From the NCBI GenBank assembly GCA_023391895.1, contig JAEWAC010000263.1:1-26059 (forward strand): a stretch of 26,059 nt of DNA, written 5' to 3'. Source of the stretch: Bacteroidota bacterium. GTDB lineage: Bacteria > Bacteroidota > Bacteroidia > Chitinophagales > Chitinophagaceae. Both the position numbers and the translations under genes were made by a program. This document shows, one piece after another, positions 7,562 through 14,876 of this stretch (positions are counted from its first letter, which is position 1; each line of letters begins with the position of its first letter). Below the pieces are notes generated by a model that saw nothing but the letters and a program-made list of their open reading frames with translations, did not search any database and was not told the origin of the DNA.

Positions 7562-7822
7562 CTATCTTCTGGCTCTTTGGGTATGCCGGTTTTTTTGGAC
7601 AGACTCATCAATTAACTGTCCCAGTTCTTTTTCAAAGTCATTTTGGAATTGCCACACCCCGTCTTTTTTGGTAAGTGTAATCTGGTCGGGAAACGATTCC
7701 CGCAAATGATCCGAATTTAACTGCAGGCGCAAATGAAAAACATCCAATGCAGGCGAAGCATCTACTTTATACGCCAACAGGTGGTTTTTGTATAAGGCAA
7801 ATATGAGAAAGTCAACCTTCAT
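7562..7822 (-). CDS. Small uncharacterised protein, 86 residues
   Basis: I do not recognise this protein. It starts MKVDFLIFALYKNHLLAYKV, has a predicted beta-rich middle (FHLRLQLN..., ITLTKKDGVWQF) and a helical, charged C-terminus ending KNRHTQRARR. There is no signal peptide or membrane segment, so it is probably cytoplasmic. The alternating hydrophobic pattern and the coherent amphipathic segments make it look like a real gene, not chance. It is divergent from the LysM gene across about 220 bases, and about 200 bases separate its end from the cys promoter on the same strand. Nothing in the context suggests a function. Confidence 0.6.
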   Translation of the reverse strand: MKVDFLIFALYKNHLLAYKVDASPALDVFHLRLQLNSDHLRESFPDQITLTKKDGVWQFQNDFEKELGQLIDESVQKNRHTQRARR

Positions 7823-8043
7823 GGTGCTGTAACTTCATACGGAACTGTAACGGTTTACCAATACCACATGTGCATCTGCTCTACAATTTAAGCATAAACC
7901 GGTGCAGTTGCAAATAAGGGCCAATAGTAAAGCCCGTGGCGCTGCGGCAGCGATCGCCAGACCACTGCTTCATAGCTGCACAGCTACGATGCCACCACCC
8001 CGCATGGCACAATATTTTGAAGCATATGGATTAAACAATAAGT

Positions 8044-8286
8044 ATGGAAAACAATAATAACAGCTTAGCTAACAATAATGCGGAAACGTTGCGGGCCATG
8101 GCTTCCGAAACTTCTTCACCTGACATTACTACAGAATACACCATAGAAGAAAGAGATACCATTGCGACCCTTGAAGAAAAGCTCGGCTTGTCCTGGCAGG
8201 AGATCGTTGAAGCCAATAAAGATGTGTTGCCGGACCCGAAGGTACTGCAACCCGGCATGAAATTAAAAATCCCGAAAAAAAGCTAA
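8044..8286 (+). CDS. Small LysM-domain protein without export signal
   Basis: This 80-residue protein has a hydrophilic Asn/Ser-rich N-terminus (MENNNNSLANNN) and one LysM module over roughly residues 31-78. The module shows YTIEERDTIATLEEKLG, WQEIVEANKD and LQPGMKLKIP, the usual order of the LysM fold. LysM usually binds peptidoglycan or other GlcNAc polymers, yet no signal peptide, lipobox or membrane helix is visible. The protein may therefore act in the cytoplasm, as some BON-LysM proteins do, or be exported by other means. It is the only convincing plus-strand gene here and is monocistronic, ending at a strong terminator. An imperfect promoter-like TATTTTG lies about 30 bases upstream of the start. 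Confidence 0.85.
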   Translation: MENNNNSLANNNAETLRAMASETSSPDITTEYTIEERDTIATLEEKLGLSWQEIVEANKDVLPDPKVLQPGMKLKIPKKS

Positions 8287-8431
8287 GCGGTGGCCTGCTT
8301 GTTAAGCCAGCGGCCAACACCTTTGATACAATAGAACAGCTTAACCTTTACAATTGCAACGCTACATAAAGGCCATTTGAGGAAAGCATGGGTTTTTGAA
8401 TGAAAATGGAAGTATTTATTGAAAAGGCCAT

Positions 8432-8467
8432 AAAAAAAGCTGCTGACGCCTGTCAGCAGCTTTTTTT
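8432..8467. terminator. Bidirectional intrinsic terminator
   Basis: GCTGCTGAC (8439-8447), loop GCCT, GTCAGCAGC (8452-8460) form a perfect 9-bp GC-rich stem. It is flanked by seven A on the left and seven T on the right, so it can end transcripts from both sides. It lies between the convergent LysM gene (plus) and fucosidase gene (minus). Confidence 0.93.
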
Positions 8468-8489
8468 ATGTACAGCTTCGTCAAAATGC

Positions 8490-9842
8490 TTAATTTAAAC
8501 CGCCATGCCCCTGGTATAGGCTGAGAGGGCCTTCCAGTTCTACCGCCAGTACTGACATATATTGATCCTGCACAGTCGGCGGCACATCAATATATACCAG
8601 GCCGGGCACCGGGCTCCAGGAAATTTTGCCTACGATTTTGTGCGGCACTGTTTGCGGCGTACCCACCACCCTGATGTTTTTAATTTTGTTTTTCAAGCCT
8701 TTTACCACCACATTCCCATTCACCTTGCCGGGCAGGAATAGGTAAAGCGTGGAAGAATCTTTAGACAAGGTTGTAGGCCCATAAAAGTGTCCCTGCGGCA
8801 TACCGCCCAATGTTCCAAAAATGGCTTCTTCATGTTTTTTATTCCACTGGCCCAGTTCTTTTAAAACATGCACCTGCTGCGGCGGAATGGTACCGTCCTG
8901 CATGGGTGCAATGTCCAGCAGCAGGTTACCGCCATTGCTGATGGCATCGGCAAAAATGGTAATAACCTCGTAAGGCGTTTTCCAAAAAGTATCCTGCGGC
9001 TGGTACCCCCAGTTGTTGTTGATGGTCATGCACAGCTCCCACCAGTTGAATTTGGGCCGGGTTACGGGAAAGTTTTGTTCCGGGGTTTCATAATCGCCAT
9101 AGCCTTGCAGGCGACCATTGATAATAGCACCCGGCTTTACCTGCAGAATATTTTGACGTATGGTGGCGGCCTGCCATTCTTCGGCATTGTGTTCCCAGTC
9201 GCCATCAAACCACCACAGGTCCGGCTGGTACGCCTGGTTTACTTCGTTGATCTGCGCCATATTGAACTTTTGAAACCGCTGCCAGCGCTTGGGATCATCG
9301 CTGATCTTGTAGCGGCTGCTGTCTTTTAAAAAGCCAGGATAATCCGCGTGGCTCCAGTCAATTAATGAATAGTAGGCGCCTTTCTTAATGCCGTTTTGCT
9401 CCAGCGCTTTATAGAAAGGTGTGGCTACGTCTCTTTTGGCAGGAGTATTTTTCAACACGCTGTAGTGTTTTTCTTTGGTGGGCCAAAGGGCCACGCCATC
9501 GTGGTGCTTGGTGGTCAATACCGCATAACGGGCACCACTTTCCTTGATCAGGGAGGCCCATTGCTCCGGGTTATAGTTGCTGGCCGTAAAGCCCTTGAGC
9601 TGTTTCATATAATCCGCATGGCTGATCTTTTTGTTATGAAAACTCCAGCTTTCATCCACGCCATTCACGGCATAAATACCCCAATGAACAAAAATGCCCA
9701 GCTTGGCATCAGCAAACCACTGCATCTTTTCGCGGATGGAATCGGCGCTTACTTTGGATTGCGCACCGGCGGTGTGCATCAGCAAAAAGCCACCCGCTGC
9801 TATCATTACTTTTTTTATGCTTTGTTGTAGTTTCTTCATCAT
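8490..9842 (-). CDS. Alpha-L-fucosidase, GH29, secreted
   Basis: Retaining exo-glycosidase that removes alpha-linked fucose. The 450-residue protein begins with a signal peptide (KKVMIAAGGFLLMHTAGAQS). The GH29 barrel then shows WFADAKLGIFVHWGIYAV (about 42-59), AVLTTKHHDGVALW (107-120), and PDLWWFDGDW (207-216), where Asp213 is the probable nucleophile. A beta-sandwich C-terminal domain follows. There is no lipobox and no T9SS sorting tail, so it is likely periplasmic. It is the last gene of the locus, 296 bases after the glycosylasparaginase gene, and ends just before a strong terminator. Beside PNGase F-like and glycosylasparaginase genes, core or antennal fucose of N-glycans is a plausible target (inference); linkage specificity cannot be read from sequence. 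Confidence 0.93.
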   Translation of the reverse strand: MMKKLQQSIKKVMIAAGGFLLMHTAGAQSKVSADSIREKMQWFADAKLGIFVHWGIYAVNGVDESWSFHNKKISHADYMKQLKGFTASNYNPEQWASLIKESGARYAVLTTKHHDGVALWPTKEKHYSVLKNTPAKRDVATPFYKALEQNGIKKGAYYSLIDWSHADYPGFLKDSSRYKISDDPKRWQRFQKFNMAQINEVNQAYQPDLWWFDGDWEHNAEEWQAATIRQNILQVKPGAIINGRLQGYGDYETPEQNFPVTRPKFNWWELCMTINNNWGYQPQDTFWKTPYEVITIFADAISNGGNLLLDIAPMQDGTIPPQQVHVLKELGQWNKKHEEAIFGTLGGMPQGHFYGPTTLSKDSSTLYLFLPGKVNGNVVVKGLKNKIKNIRVVGTPQTVPHKIVGKISWSPVPGLVYIDVPPTVQDQYMSVLAVELEGPLSLYQGHGGLN

Positions 9843-9933
9843 TATGATCCAACTATAAATTCAATAATTTATTTTAAACTCTTTTAAAACCCCATACGGG
9901 TCTTCCTATGCGCAGGCCGATCTCAGCATTGGT

Positions 9934-9995
9934 GAAATGTGAAACCTGAGAGGTGAAAGTGGTGCCTGTAGTAGCTGCCTCACCTCTGACATTTC
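9934..9995. repeat. Two-step inverted repeat in the intergenic region
   Basis: AGAGGTGA (9949-9956) pairs with TCACCTCT (9980-9987). Further out, GAAATGT (9934-9940) pairs with ACATTTC (9989-9995), with an 8-base bulge on one side. There is no T-run on either side, so it is not an ordinary intrinsic terminator. It lies between the glycosylasparaginase and fucosidase genes and could be an RNA processing or stabilising hairpin. Confidence 0.5.
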
Positions 9996-10027
9996 CCGTC
10001 TGACGTTTAACTTCCCCTGCCTACTAC

Positions 10028-10134
10028 TTCAAAAACCCATACGCAACGATTCAACTCTTTGAAATCCCCATGCCCGTTTACGAATCCGCGAAATCCTTCC
10101 TCCAATCCGTGCAATCTGTGATTCAAAAACCCAT
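10028..10134. repeat. Degenerate short repeats of AATCCG type framed by a 13-bp direct repeat
   Basis: TTCAAAAACCCAT occurs exactly at 10028-10040 and 10122-10134. Between them runs a degenerate array of AATCC-type units: GAAATCCCC, GAATCCGCG, AAATCCTTC, CAATCCGTG, CAATCTGTG, ATTCAA. On the reverse strand this reads as GATTGCACGGATT-like text. It resembles the short GGATT-type intergenic repeats I have seen in other bacterial genomes. Its origin and role are unknown to me. Confidence 0.5.
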
Positions 10135-10138
10135 CTTC

Positions 10139-11173
10139 TTATTTGAAATAACTTTTGGCCTCGTAAATTTTTTCTTCCCTGCCACTTTTTACCGAATAGG
10201 TAAAACCTTTGTGAATGGCAAAAGCACCGTATTCGCCTTTCTTGCTCAGGGCCAGGAAACCCACCTGCAGTTTTTTAGCTCTTTCCGGATCGCGTTTTAC
10301 AATGCGCTCCACCACTTTGCGGCAGGCGGCTTCGGGCTTTATTCCCTGGCGCATCATTTCCACCACGGCATGCGAACCACAGGTACGGATCACCTCCTCC
10401 CCTAAGCCGGAAGAAGTTGCCGCACCGGCATCACCATCCACATACAGTCCTGCACCGATGATAGGTGAATCGCCCACACGGCCCCGCATCTTCCAGGCAG
10501 CGCCACTGGTGGTACAGGCGCCCCCCATCAAACCTTTTGCATCAATAGCCAGCATGCCAATAGTGTCGTGGTTGTACGGTCCACCCGGTAATTGTTTTGG
10601 ATCCAGCTTTTGCGACTTTTGATTTTCGATGTTGATGATGGGCTCGTAGTGAGAATTCTTGAGCCATTCTTTCCAGGCTTTTTCAGAAGCAGGCGTCAGC
10701 AGGTTTTCTTTTTGAAAGCCATTGGCCAGTGCAAATTGTAGTGCACCCTCACCAACCAGCATGACGTGCGGTGTTTTCTGCATCACCAGCTTGGCGACTG
10801 ATATGGGATGAACAATATTTTCCAGGAAAGCCACGGAACCGCAGTTGAGATGGCCATCCATAATGCAGGCATCCAGGGTTACCTTTCCATCCCGGTCCGG
10901 GAAGCCGCCCAGGCCTACAGTTTGATTGGTAGGATCGGCTTCGGGCACTTTTACGCCCGCTTCCACGGCATCAATAACGCCGCCGCCTTTTTCCAGTACT
11001 TTCCAGGCTTCGGCATTGGCTTCTTTTCCAAAGTCCCAGGTAGAGATCACAATAGGCTGGTTTTGCAGCGGTGCTTCTTCTTCAAAAGCCCATGCAGCGG
11101 ATGACTTTTTTTGAAACAGCAAAGCGGCGGATGAAAGAACAGAGGCTTGCAAGAATTTTCGGCGGTGAAACAT
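10139..11173 (-). CDS. N(4)-(beta-N-acetylglucosaminyl)-L-asparaginase (glycosylasparaginase), Tat-exported
   Basis: Ntn-hydrolase that splits the GlcNAc-Asn bond left after proteolysis of N-glycoproteins. The 344-residue precursor has the conserved autocleavage site NHDTIGMLA, with Thr204 as the likely new N-terminal nucleophile. Also present are GGACTTSG, GRVGDSPIIGAGLY and DGDAGAATSSGLGEE, which are family signatures. The N-terminus HRRKFLQASVLSSAALLF is a twin-arginine signal, so the enzyme is exported folded. That fits a protein that must self-cleave to become active. It lies 330 bases after the PNGase F-like gene and 296 bases before the GH29 gene. Plant-type asparaginases share the fold, but motif spacing and neighbours favour glycosylasparaginase. 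Confidence 0.93.
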   Translation of the reverse strand: MFHRRKFLQASVLSSAALLFQKKSSAAWAFEEEAPLQNQPIVISTWDFGKEANAEAWKVLEKGGGVIDAVEAGVKVPEADPTNQTVGLGGFPDRDGKVTLDACIMDGHLNCGSVAFLENIVHPISVAKLVMQKTPHVMLVGEGALQFALANGFQKENLLTPASEKAWKEWLKNSHYEPIINIENQKSQKLDPKQLPGGPYNHDTIGMLAIDAKGLMGGACTTSGAAWKMRGRVGDSPIIGAGLYVDGDAGAATSSGLGEEVIRTCGSHAVVEMMRQGIKPEAACRKVVERIVKRDPERAKKLQVGFLALSKKGEYGAFAIHKGFTYSVKSGREEKIYEAKSYFK

Positions 11174-11503
11174 GATCAGTTATTTTAAAGTAAACAGTAT
11201 TCTTTTTGTCAGGCAATTTCAATTACAACTTTCTTTATTTAAAGCCAATTCTTCATATTTTTCCAAGCATGGACTTTTAATGAAGTTAAGGCAACTGGCA
11301 TTGTAAGTTTTTTTATTGGTTGTTAAAATCAATGGTGTCATTATCAACAGCAATACATTCGTTTTGTGATTGGCCTTTGCTAAGAAACAGAAAATAAAAT
11401 TTCCATTCTTATTTTCCGGCCTTTGCACCCTGATATCTATTTTAAAAAAGCCACATATACCTCAACATCAATACAACATCACCTCAGCAAACGAACACAA
11501 TTG
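11174..11503. other. AT-rich intergenic stretch without a recognisable gene
   Basis: These 330 bases separate the glycosylasparaginase and PNGase F-like genes. The composition is clearly more AT-rich than the flanking genes. I found no TAnnTTTG promoter box on the minus strand and no hairpin followed by a T-run. A 69-codon frame on the minus strand (11219-11428) has no recognisable feature. The glycosylasparaginase gene may have its own promoter here, but I cannot point to it. Confidence 0.6.
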
Positions 11504-13429
11504 TTATTCTTTTAATCGTATACGTTTTTTAAATTGTTCCTCACCCTTGATCAACACCCGCAGGTAAAACCTTCCTTTGGGAAAGCGGCTTAGATCATAA
11601 ATGAACACACCCTCTTTCAGCCCATTGTAACAATGTTCTTCTACGAGCTTATCGCCCGGGTCCGTAATGATTTGCACCACCACATCTTCCGGGAAATTAC
11701 TAAAGTAATCCAGTGTGGTTTTATCGTTGGTGCGAGTAGGATACAAACCAATTGAAGGTTTTGTAGTTACCGGCGTTGCAGAGCCCCCCACTTTAAAATC
11801 GTATTGAATACTGCTGCCAAAATCCGACTCAATATCCAGGATCATTTGTCCTTTTGTGTTTAACAGGCGTGCCTTGCCGCGACCCCCGCGACGATTCGCC
11901 CAAAACTCCAATCCATTCCCCGCACTGTCCAGCAGCAAGAACTGGTAATGCCCTGCAGGCAAGGGTATGGTGTCCCGGTAAACACTATCTGCCTGCAACG
12001 ATCCAAAGCTTCTTTCCCTGATGATCTTTCCTTCACTTTTTTTGATAGCATAACTATTCTGCGCAGGTTGTTCGTTTGTGTGCATATACACGATCAGGGT
12101 ATCGGTAAGCGTGGACGCAGCTTCAAAAGCACTTACCATCTTATTATCCTGTGGGTAGCCATCCGGCCTGCCATTGGGTTTCAGCAATTCCACTTCAAAC
12201 CCATGGATACCGTTGCCCCCTTCTATTATGCCGGGTAAAGAAATAGTGGTAACTGCACCTGGTTGCAAAGTGCCTTTCCATTTGAACGTTTGTTTTGCAA
12301 AACTTTTGGTACCATAGCGAACGCTTAGTTGTTTGAGCATTTCCCCTCCCCTGTTTTGAACGATAATACTGGGATGCATCACAGAAGGATTTTGTCTTTT
12401 GTAGGCGTCTTTCAAGGAAGGATTGATGATATCTACCAAAGCCACATCATGCTTTGAAGCTGCTTTTTTGTATTGGATCAGGTAAGCCGAAATCACTTCA
12501 TCGGCACTAGGGTTTTTAGCCACGTAGTGCTGCATGTTTACATCTATCGTATGTTGCTGACCGGCTTTTACAGGTAGTTCATACAAATCAGGCTGCATTA
12601 AAATACCGGGGCACCAGTTGGCCCGGTCATACACCCAGGTGCCGGCCTGCGGATACAACGGGTTGTTACCACACTGCATCCAGATGGCTTTTTTCTCCAG
12701 CAGTTTACCATCATACCAAAGCTCGCGGTATTTGTTACAAAACTCGCCGCATCCATCGGGTTCGTCCATGCCATGGCCGGTTTGCACCATGCGCAAACGG
12801 GCAAAATCAGCCTTTGCATCTGCAGTAAAAGCAACCGGTCTTAAGGCATTTTCTATGTTGTTGCTGCTGTCTCCATAGCGGTAGCTGTTATCATAGATCT
12901 TTTGAATGCTGATGGGTTCCCAGGAGGGCTGGCCGGTGATGATTTCAAAATCCAGGGTTACGCTCCAGCCCCGGTCATTATTGGGCTCATAGCCGGTATG
13001 GTTGTATTCAATTTCCACGCTGTCGCGCAGCAGCATGCTAAAATCGGTTACATCTACGGTCCAGTTAAACTTCCAGTTTTTATCAAATGCACCACCGTAG
13101 GGTGTCAGCATCCTGCCTATTTCATAATCCTGCGAAGCACCCTGCACCCCACCTTTTCTGCGGATGGTGATGTGGTCTTTATAGTCCCAATCGGCACAGC
13201 GCATGTTATCAGGGCAGGAAAAAGTTACATGCAACAGAATTTTTCTGATAGGCACATTGGCTTTGGGAAATACCCCCCAGGCTTTGTATAAATTATATCC
13301 TTTGGAAGGATCGGTCACAATGGTAAGTTGTTTATGGGTGACCACATGCAAAGTATCTGTTGGTAATGCATGGGAAGAGATGGCTGTAAAAAGAAATACC
13401 AGGGTTAAAATTTGTATGTGCTTCTTCAT
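11504..13429 (-). CDS. PNGase F-like peptide:N-glycosidase with T9SS sorting domain
   Basis: Predicted to cut N-glycans whole from glycoproteins, converting Asn to Asp. The start at 13429 gives a 641-residue precursor with the signal peptide MKKHIQILTLVFLFTAISSHA; the frame open to 13471 adds 14 implausible residues. Residues about 40-290 follow Elizabethkingia PNGase F: CADWDYKDHI with Asp82 matching catalytic Asp60, YEIGRMLTPYGG, DVTDFSMLL, GHGMDEPDGCGEFC with Glu229 matching Glu206, and YDRANWCPG. The position of Glu118 appears to be His144. A further beta-rich region follows. The end, about 560-641, has the T9SS type A pattern: IGLYPTRTNDKTTL, a central G-V-F-I-YDLS-RFPKGRFYL, and a basic tail RIRLKE. 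The enzyme is therefore probably on the cell surface or secreted. It lies 115 bases after the haloperoxidase-like gene. Confidence 0.88.
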   Translation of the reverse strand: MKKHIQILTLVFLFTAISSHALPTDTLHVVTHKQLTIVTDPSKGYNLYKAWGVFPKANVPIRKILLHVTFSCPDNMRCADWDYKDHITIRRKGGVQGASQDYEIGRMLTPYGGAFDKNWKFNWTVDVTDFSMLLRDSVEIEYNHTGYEPNNDRGWSVTLDFEIITGQPSWEPISIQKIYDNSYRYGDSSNNIENALRPVAFTADAKADFARLRMVQTGHGMDEPDGCGEFCNKYRELWYDGKLLEKKAIWMQCGNNPLYPQAGTWVYDRANWCPGILMQPDLYELPVKAGQQHTIDVNMQHYVAKNPSADEVISAYLIQYKKAASKHDVALVDIINPSLKDAYKRQNPSVMHPSIIVQNRGGEMLKQLSVRYGTKSFAKQTFKWKGTLQPGAVTTISLPGIIEGGNGIHGFEVELLKPNGRPDGYPQDNKMVSAFEAASTLTDTLIVYMHTNEQPAQNSYAIKKSEGKIIRERSFGSLQADSVYRDTIPLPAGHYQFLLLDSAGNGLEFWANRRGGRGKARLLNTKGQMILDIESDFGSSIQYDFKVGGSATPVTTKPSIGLYPTRTNDKTTLDYFSNFPEDVVVQIITDPGDKLVEEHCYNGLKEGVFIYDLSRFPKGRFYLRVLIKGEEQFKKRIRLKE

Positions 13430-13544
13430 TATTTTGGTACGGTCAGTTTTTACTTCAGCTATAAAATTCAATTACTAATTAAAAGTCAAATTCCTTTAAA
13501 AGCCCAGATATAACCTTTACTGCAATAATAAGCCTGTAGCCCAA

Positions 13545-14876
13545 CTACTTTGTAAATGTCGTAGCTATATCTTTTGCCCTAAGGCGCATTTTTAATAACA
13601 CCTTCTCTCCAACTTTCCGGCCTTGCAACTGACCGTTTTGTATGGCAGCCCGGTAATGAATACCACCATACAGCCGGCTGATAGCGGCTTCTTCTGCCGC
13701 GTGGTTAAACGACTGGAACGACCTTACCGGAAGCCCATAAGGCGTTTCCGTATCATCATCAAAACCGAAATCGTTTCCAAAAAGTTGCGTCAGCACATGG
13801 GCTGCAGCGGTTGAAATAACACTGTGCCCACTAGTATATTCCGGGAAAGGCGGCGTTTGCAATAAAGGTCGCCATTGCTCGTCGATCACGGCGTTGATGT
13901 ATGTTTCCGGCCGGACCAGGTTACTGCGGTATTTTTCATCCCAGCAACTGATAAAGCCGTCAAACAGCGCAATAGCAGTCAGTACATAAGCAGTAGCAGA
14001 TGTCACCAGGTCCGCGTTTTTTTTGCGGGCAGCAATGCCTGCAATGGACATCCAGTGCCCGCCCGGCGATAATTTTTTGGTAGCAAAATTGAGGTGGCCC
14101 TGCGTGTTCAAAAAGAAAGGGTTACAGTCCCAAAACAAGGCGATGGCCCTTTGCTCTTCTGTCATTTTTTTATGCACCTCGTATACATCCAGTGCCTGCC
14201 GGTAAAACTTGCTTTCTTTTTCCAGGCTGAAGGAAGGTGGCGCTACCGGTTTGCATTCAGCGGAAGAGTCCAATGCTACCGGACGGATACGGCTCCAGTG
14301 TGGTTCTACGGCGGCCATATAGCCCGGCGCAGTAGGCAGCCATTTGCCATCGCCTTTTACCAGGTTGTACCGGCGCAGCTTACGGGTTTCCTTATACTGA
14401 TCTTTGTCAGCCCAGGCAATTACACTATCGGCAACGGTCTGCCCGAAAGCAATAGAAGCCTGAAAAACTTTTTTATCGAGGCGACTATAGCTTTTTAAAA
14501 AAGTTTGCAGCGAATCGGCCAGCATGGCTTCTGAAAAAACAAAACGCTGCGCCGTTTTCATAAAAGCATATACCGCCGCCAGGTCGTTGGCAATACCAGC
14601 CGCGGGTGGCTGCACTACAGGAAAAGCGGGCAAAGAAGCGGACAGCGCCACATAGGTTTGCTGGCCGGGCAGAGCCGCCTCGTAGGCCGCCATATTTGCG
14701 TACAAATAAATACGGCTGGCAACAGGAGGTGCAAATATATCGTGTACAACAATCTTTGTTAAAGCCGATTGGGCACGATGCAATAGTTGGGCATTATAAG
14801 GCTTTTGATACTGGGCCTGTATGTGACCGAGATACCAAAAAAGGAATGCAATCAACAGTAAAAACTTCTTTTTCAT
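13545..14876 (-). CDS. Vanadium-dependent haloperoxidase-like (PAP2 superfamily) protein, exported
   Basis: This 443-residue protein has the signal peptide MKKKFLLLIAFLFWYLGHIQA and an all-helical PAP2/haloperoxidase body. The vanadate (or phosphate) pocket motifs are complete: KYRSNLVRP (Lys315, Arg322), PEYTSGH (Ser349-His351), and SRLYGGIHYR (Arg401, His407). This order and spacing (KX6RP, SGH, SRX5H) match vanadium chloroperoxidase-type enzymes. Known members oxidise halides with peroxide. Many bacterial homologues are untested and a phosphatase role is possible. Its ATG overlaps the stop of the CRTAC1-like gene in an ATGA junction, so the two are probably translationally coupled. It belongs to the redox cassette between SusD and the PNGase F-like gene. 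Confidence 0.9.
   Translation of the reverse strand: MKKKFLLLIAFLFWYLGHIQAQYQKPYNAQLLHRAQSALTKIVVHDIFAPPVASRIYLYANMAAYEAALPGQQTYVALSASLPAFPVVQPPAAGIANDLAAVYAFMKTAQRFVFSEAMLADSLQTFLKSYSRLDKKVFQASIAFGQTVADSVIAWADKDQYKETRKLRRYNLVKGDGKWLPTAPGYMAAVEPHWSRIRPVALDSSAECKPVAPPSFSLEKESKFYRQALDVYEVHKKMTEEQRAIALFWDCNPFFLNTQGHLNFATKKLSPGGHWMSIAGIAARKKNADLVTSATAYVLTAIALFDGFISCWDEKYRSNLVRPETYINAVIDEQWRPLLQTPPFPEYTSGHSVISTAAAHVLTQLFGNDFGFDDDTETPYGLPVRSFQSFNHAAEEAAISRLYGGIHYRAAIQNGQLQGRKVGEKVLLKMRLRAKDIATTFTK

Noticed and set aside
7348..7611. 87-codon minus-strand frame overlapping the end of the small uncharacterised gene and the cys promoter
   Set aside because: It runs through the promoter, has Lys/Arg/Pro-rich low-structure sequence, and overlaps a more convincing gene in another frame.
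7940..7986. Short palindromes CGCTGCGGCAGCG and TAGCTGCACAGCTA before the LysM gene
   Set aside because: Too short, without T-runs or a known site pattern; not distinguishable from chance.
11219..11428. 69-codon minus-strand frame in the AT-rich gap
   Set aside because: No family features, no signal peptide, AT-rich composition as expected for non-coding DNA, and no promoter or ribosome-binding site.
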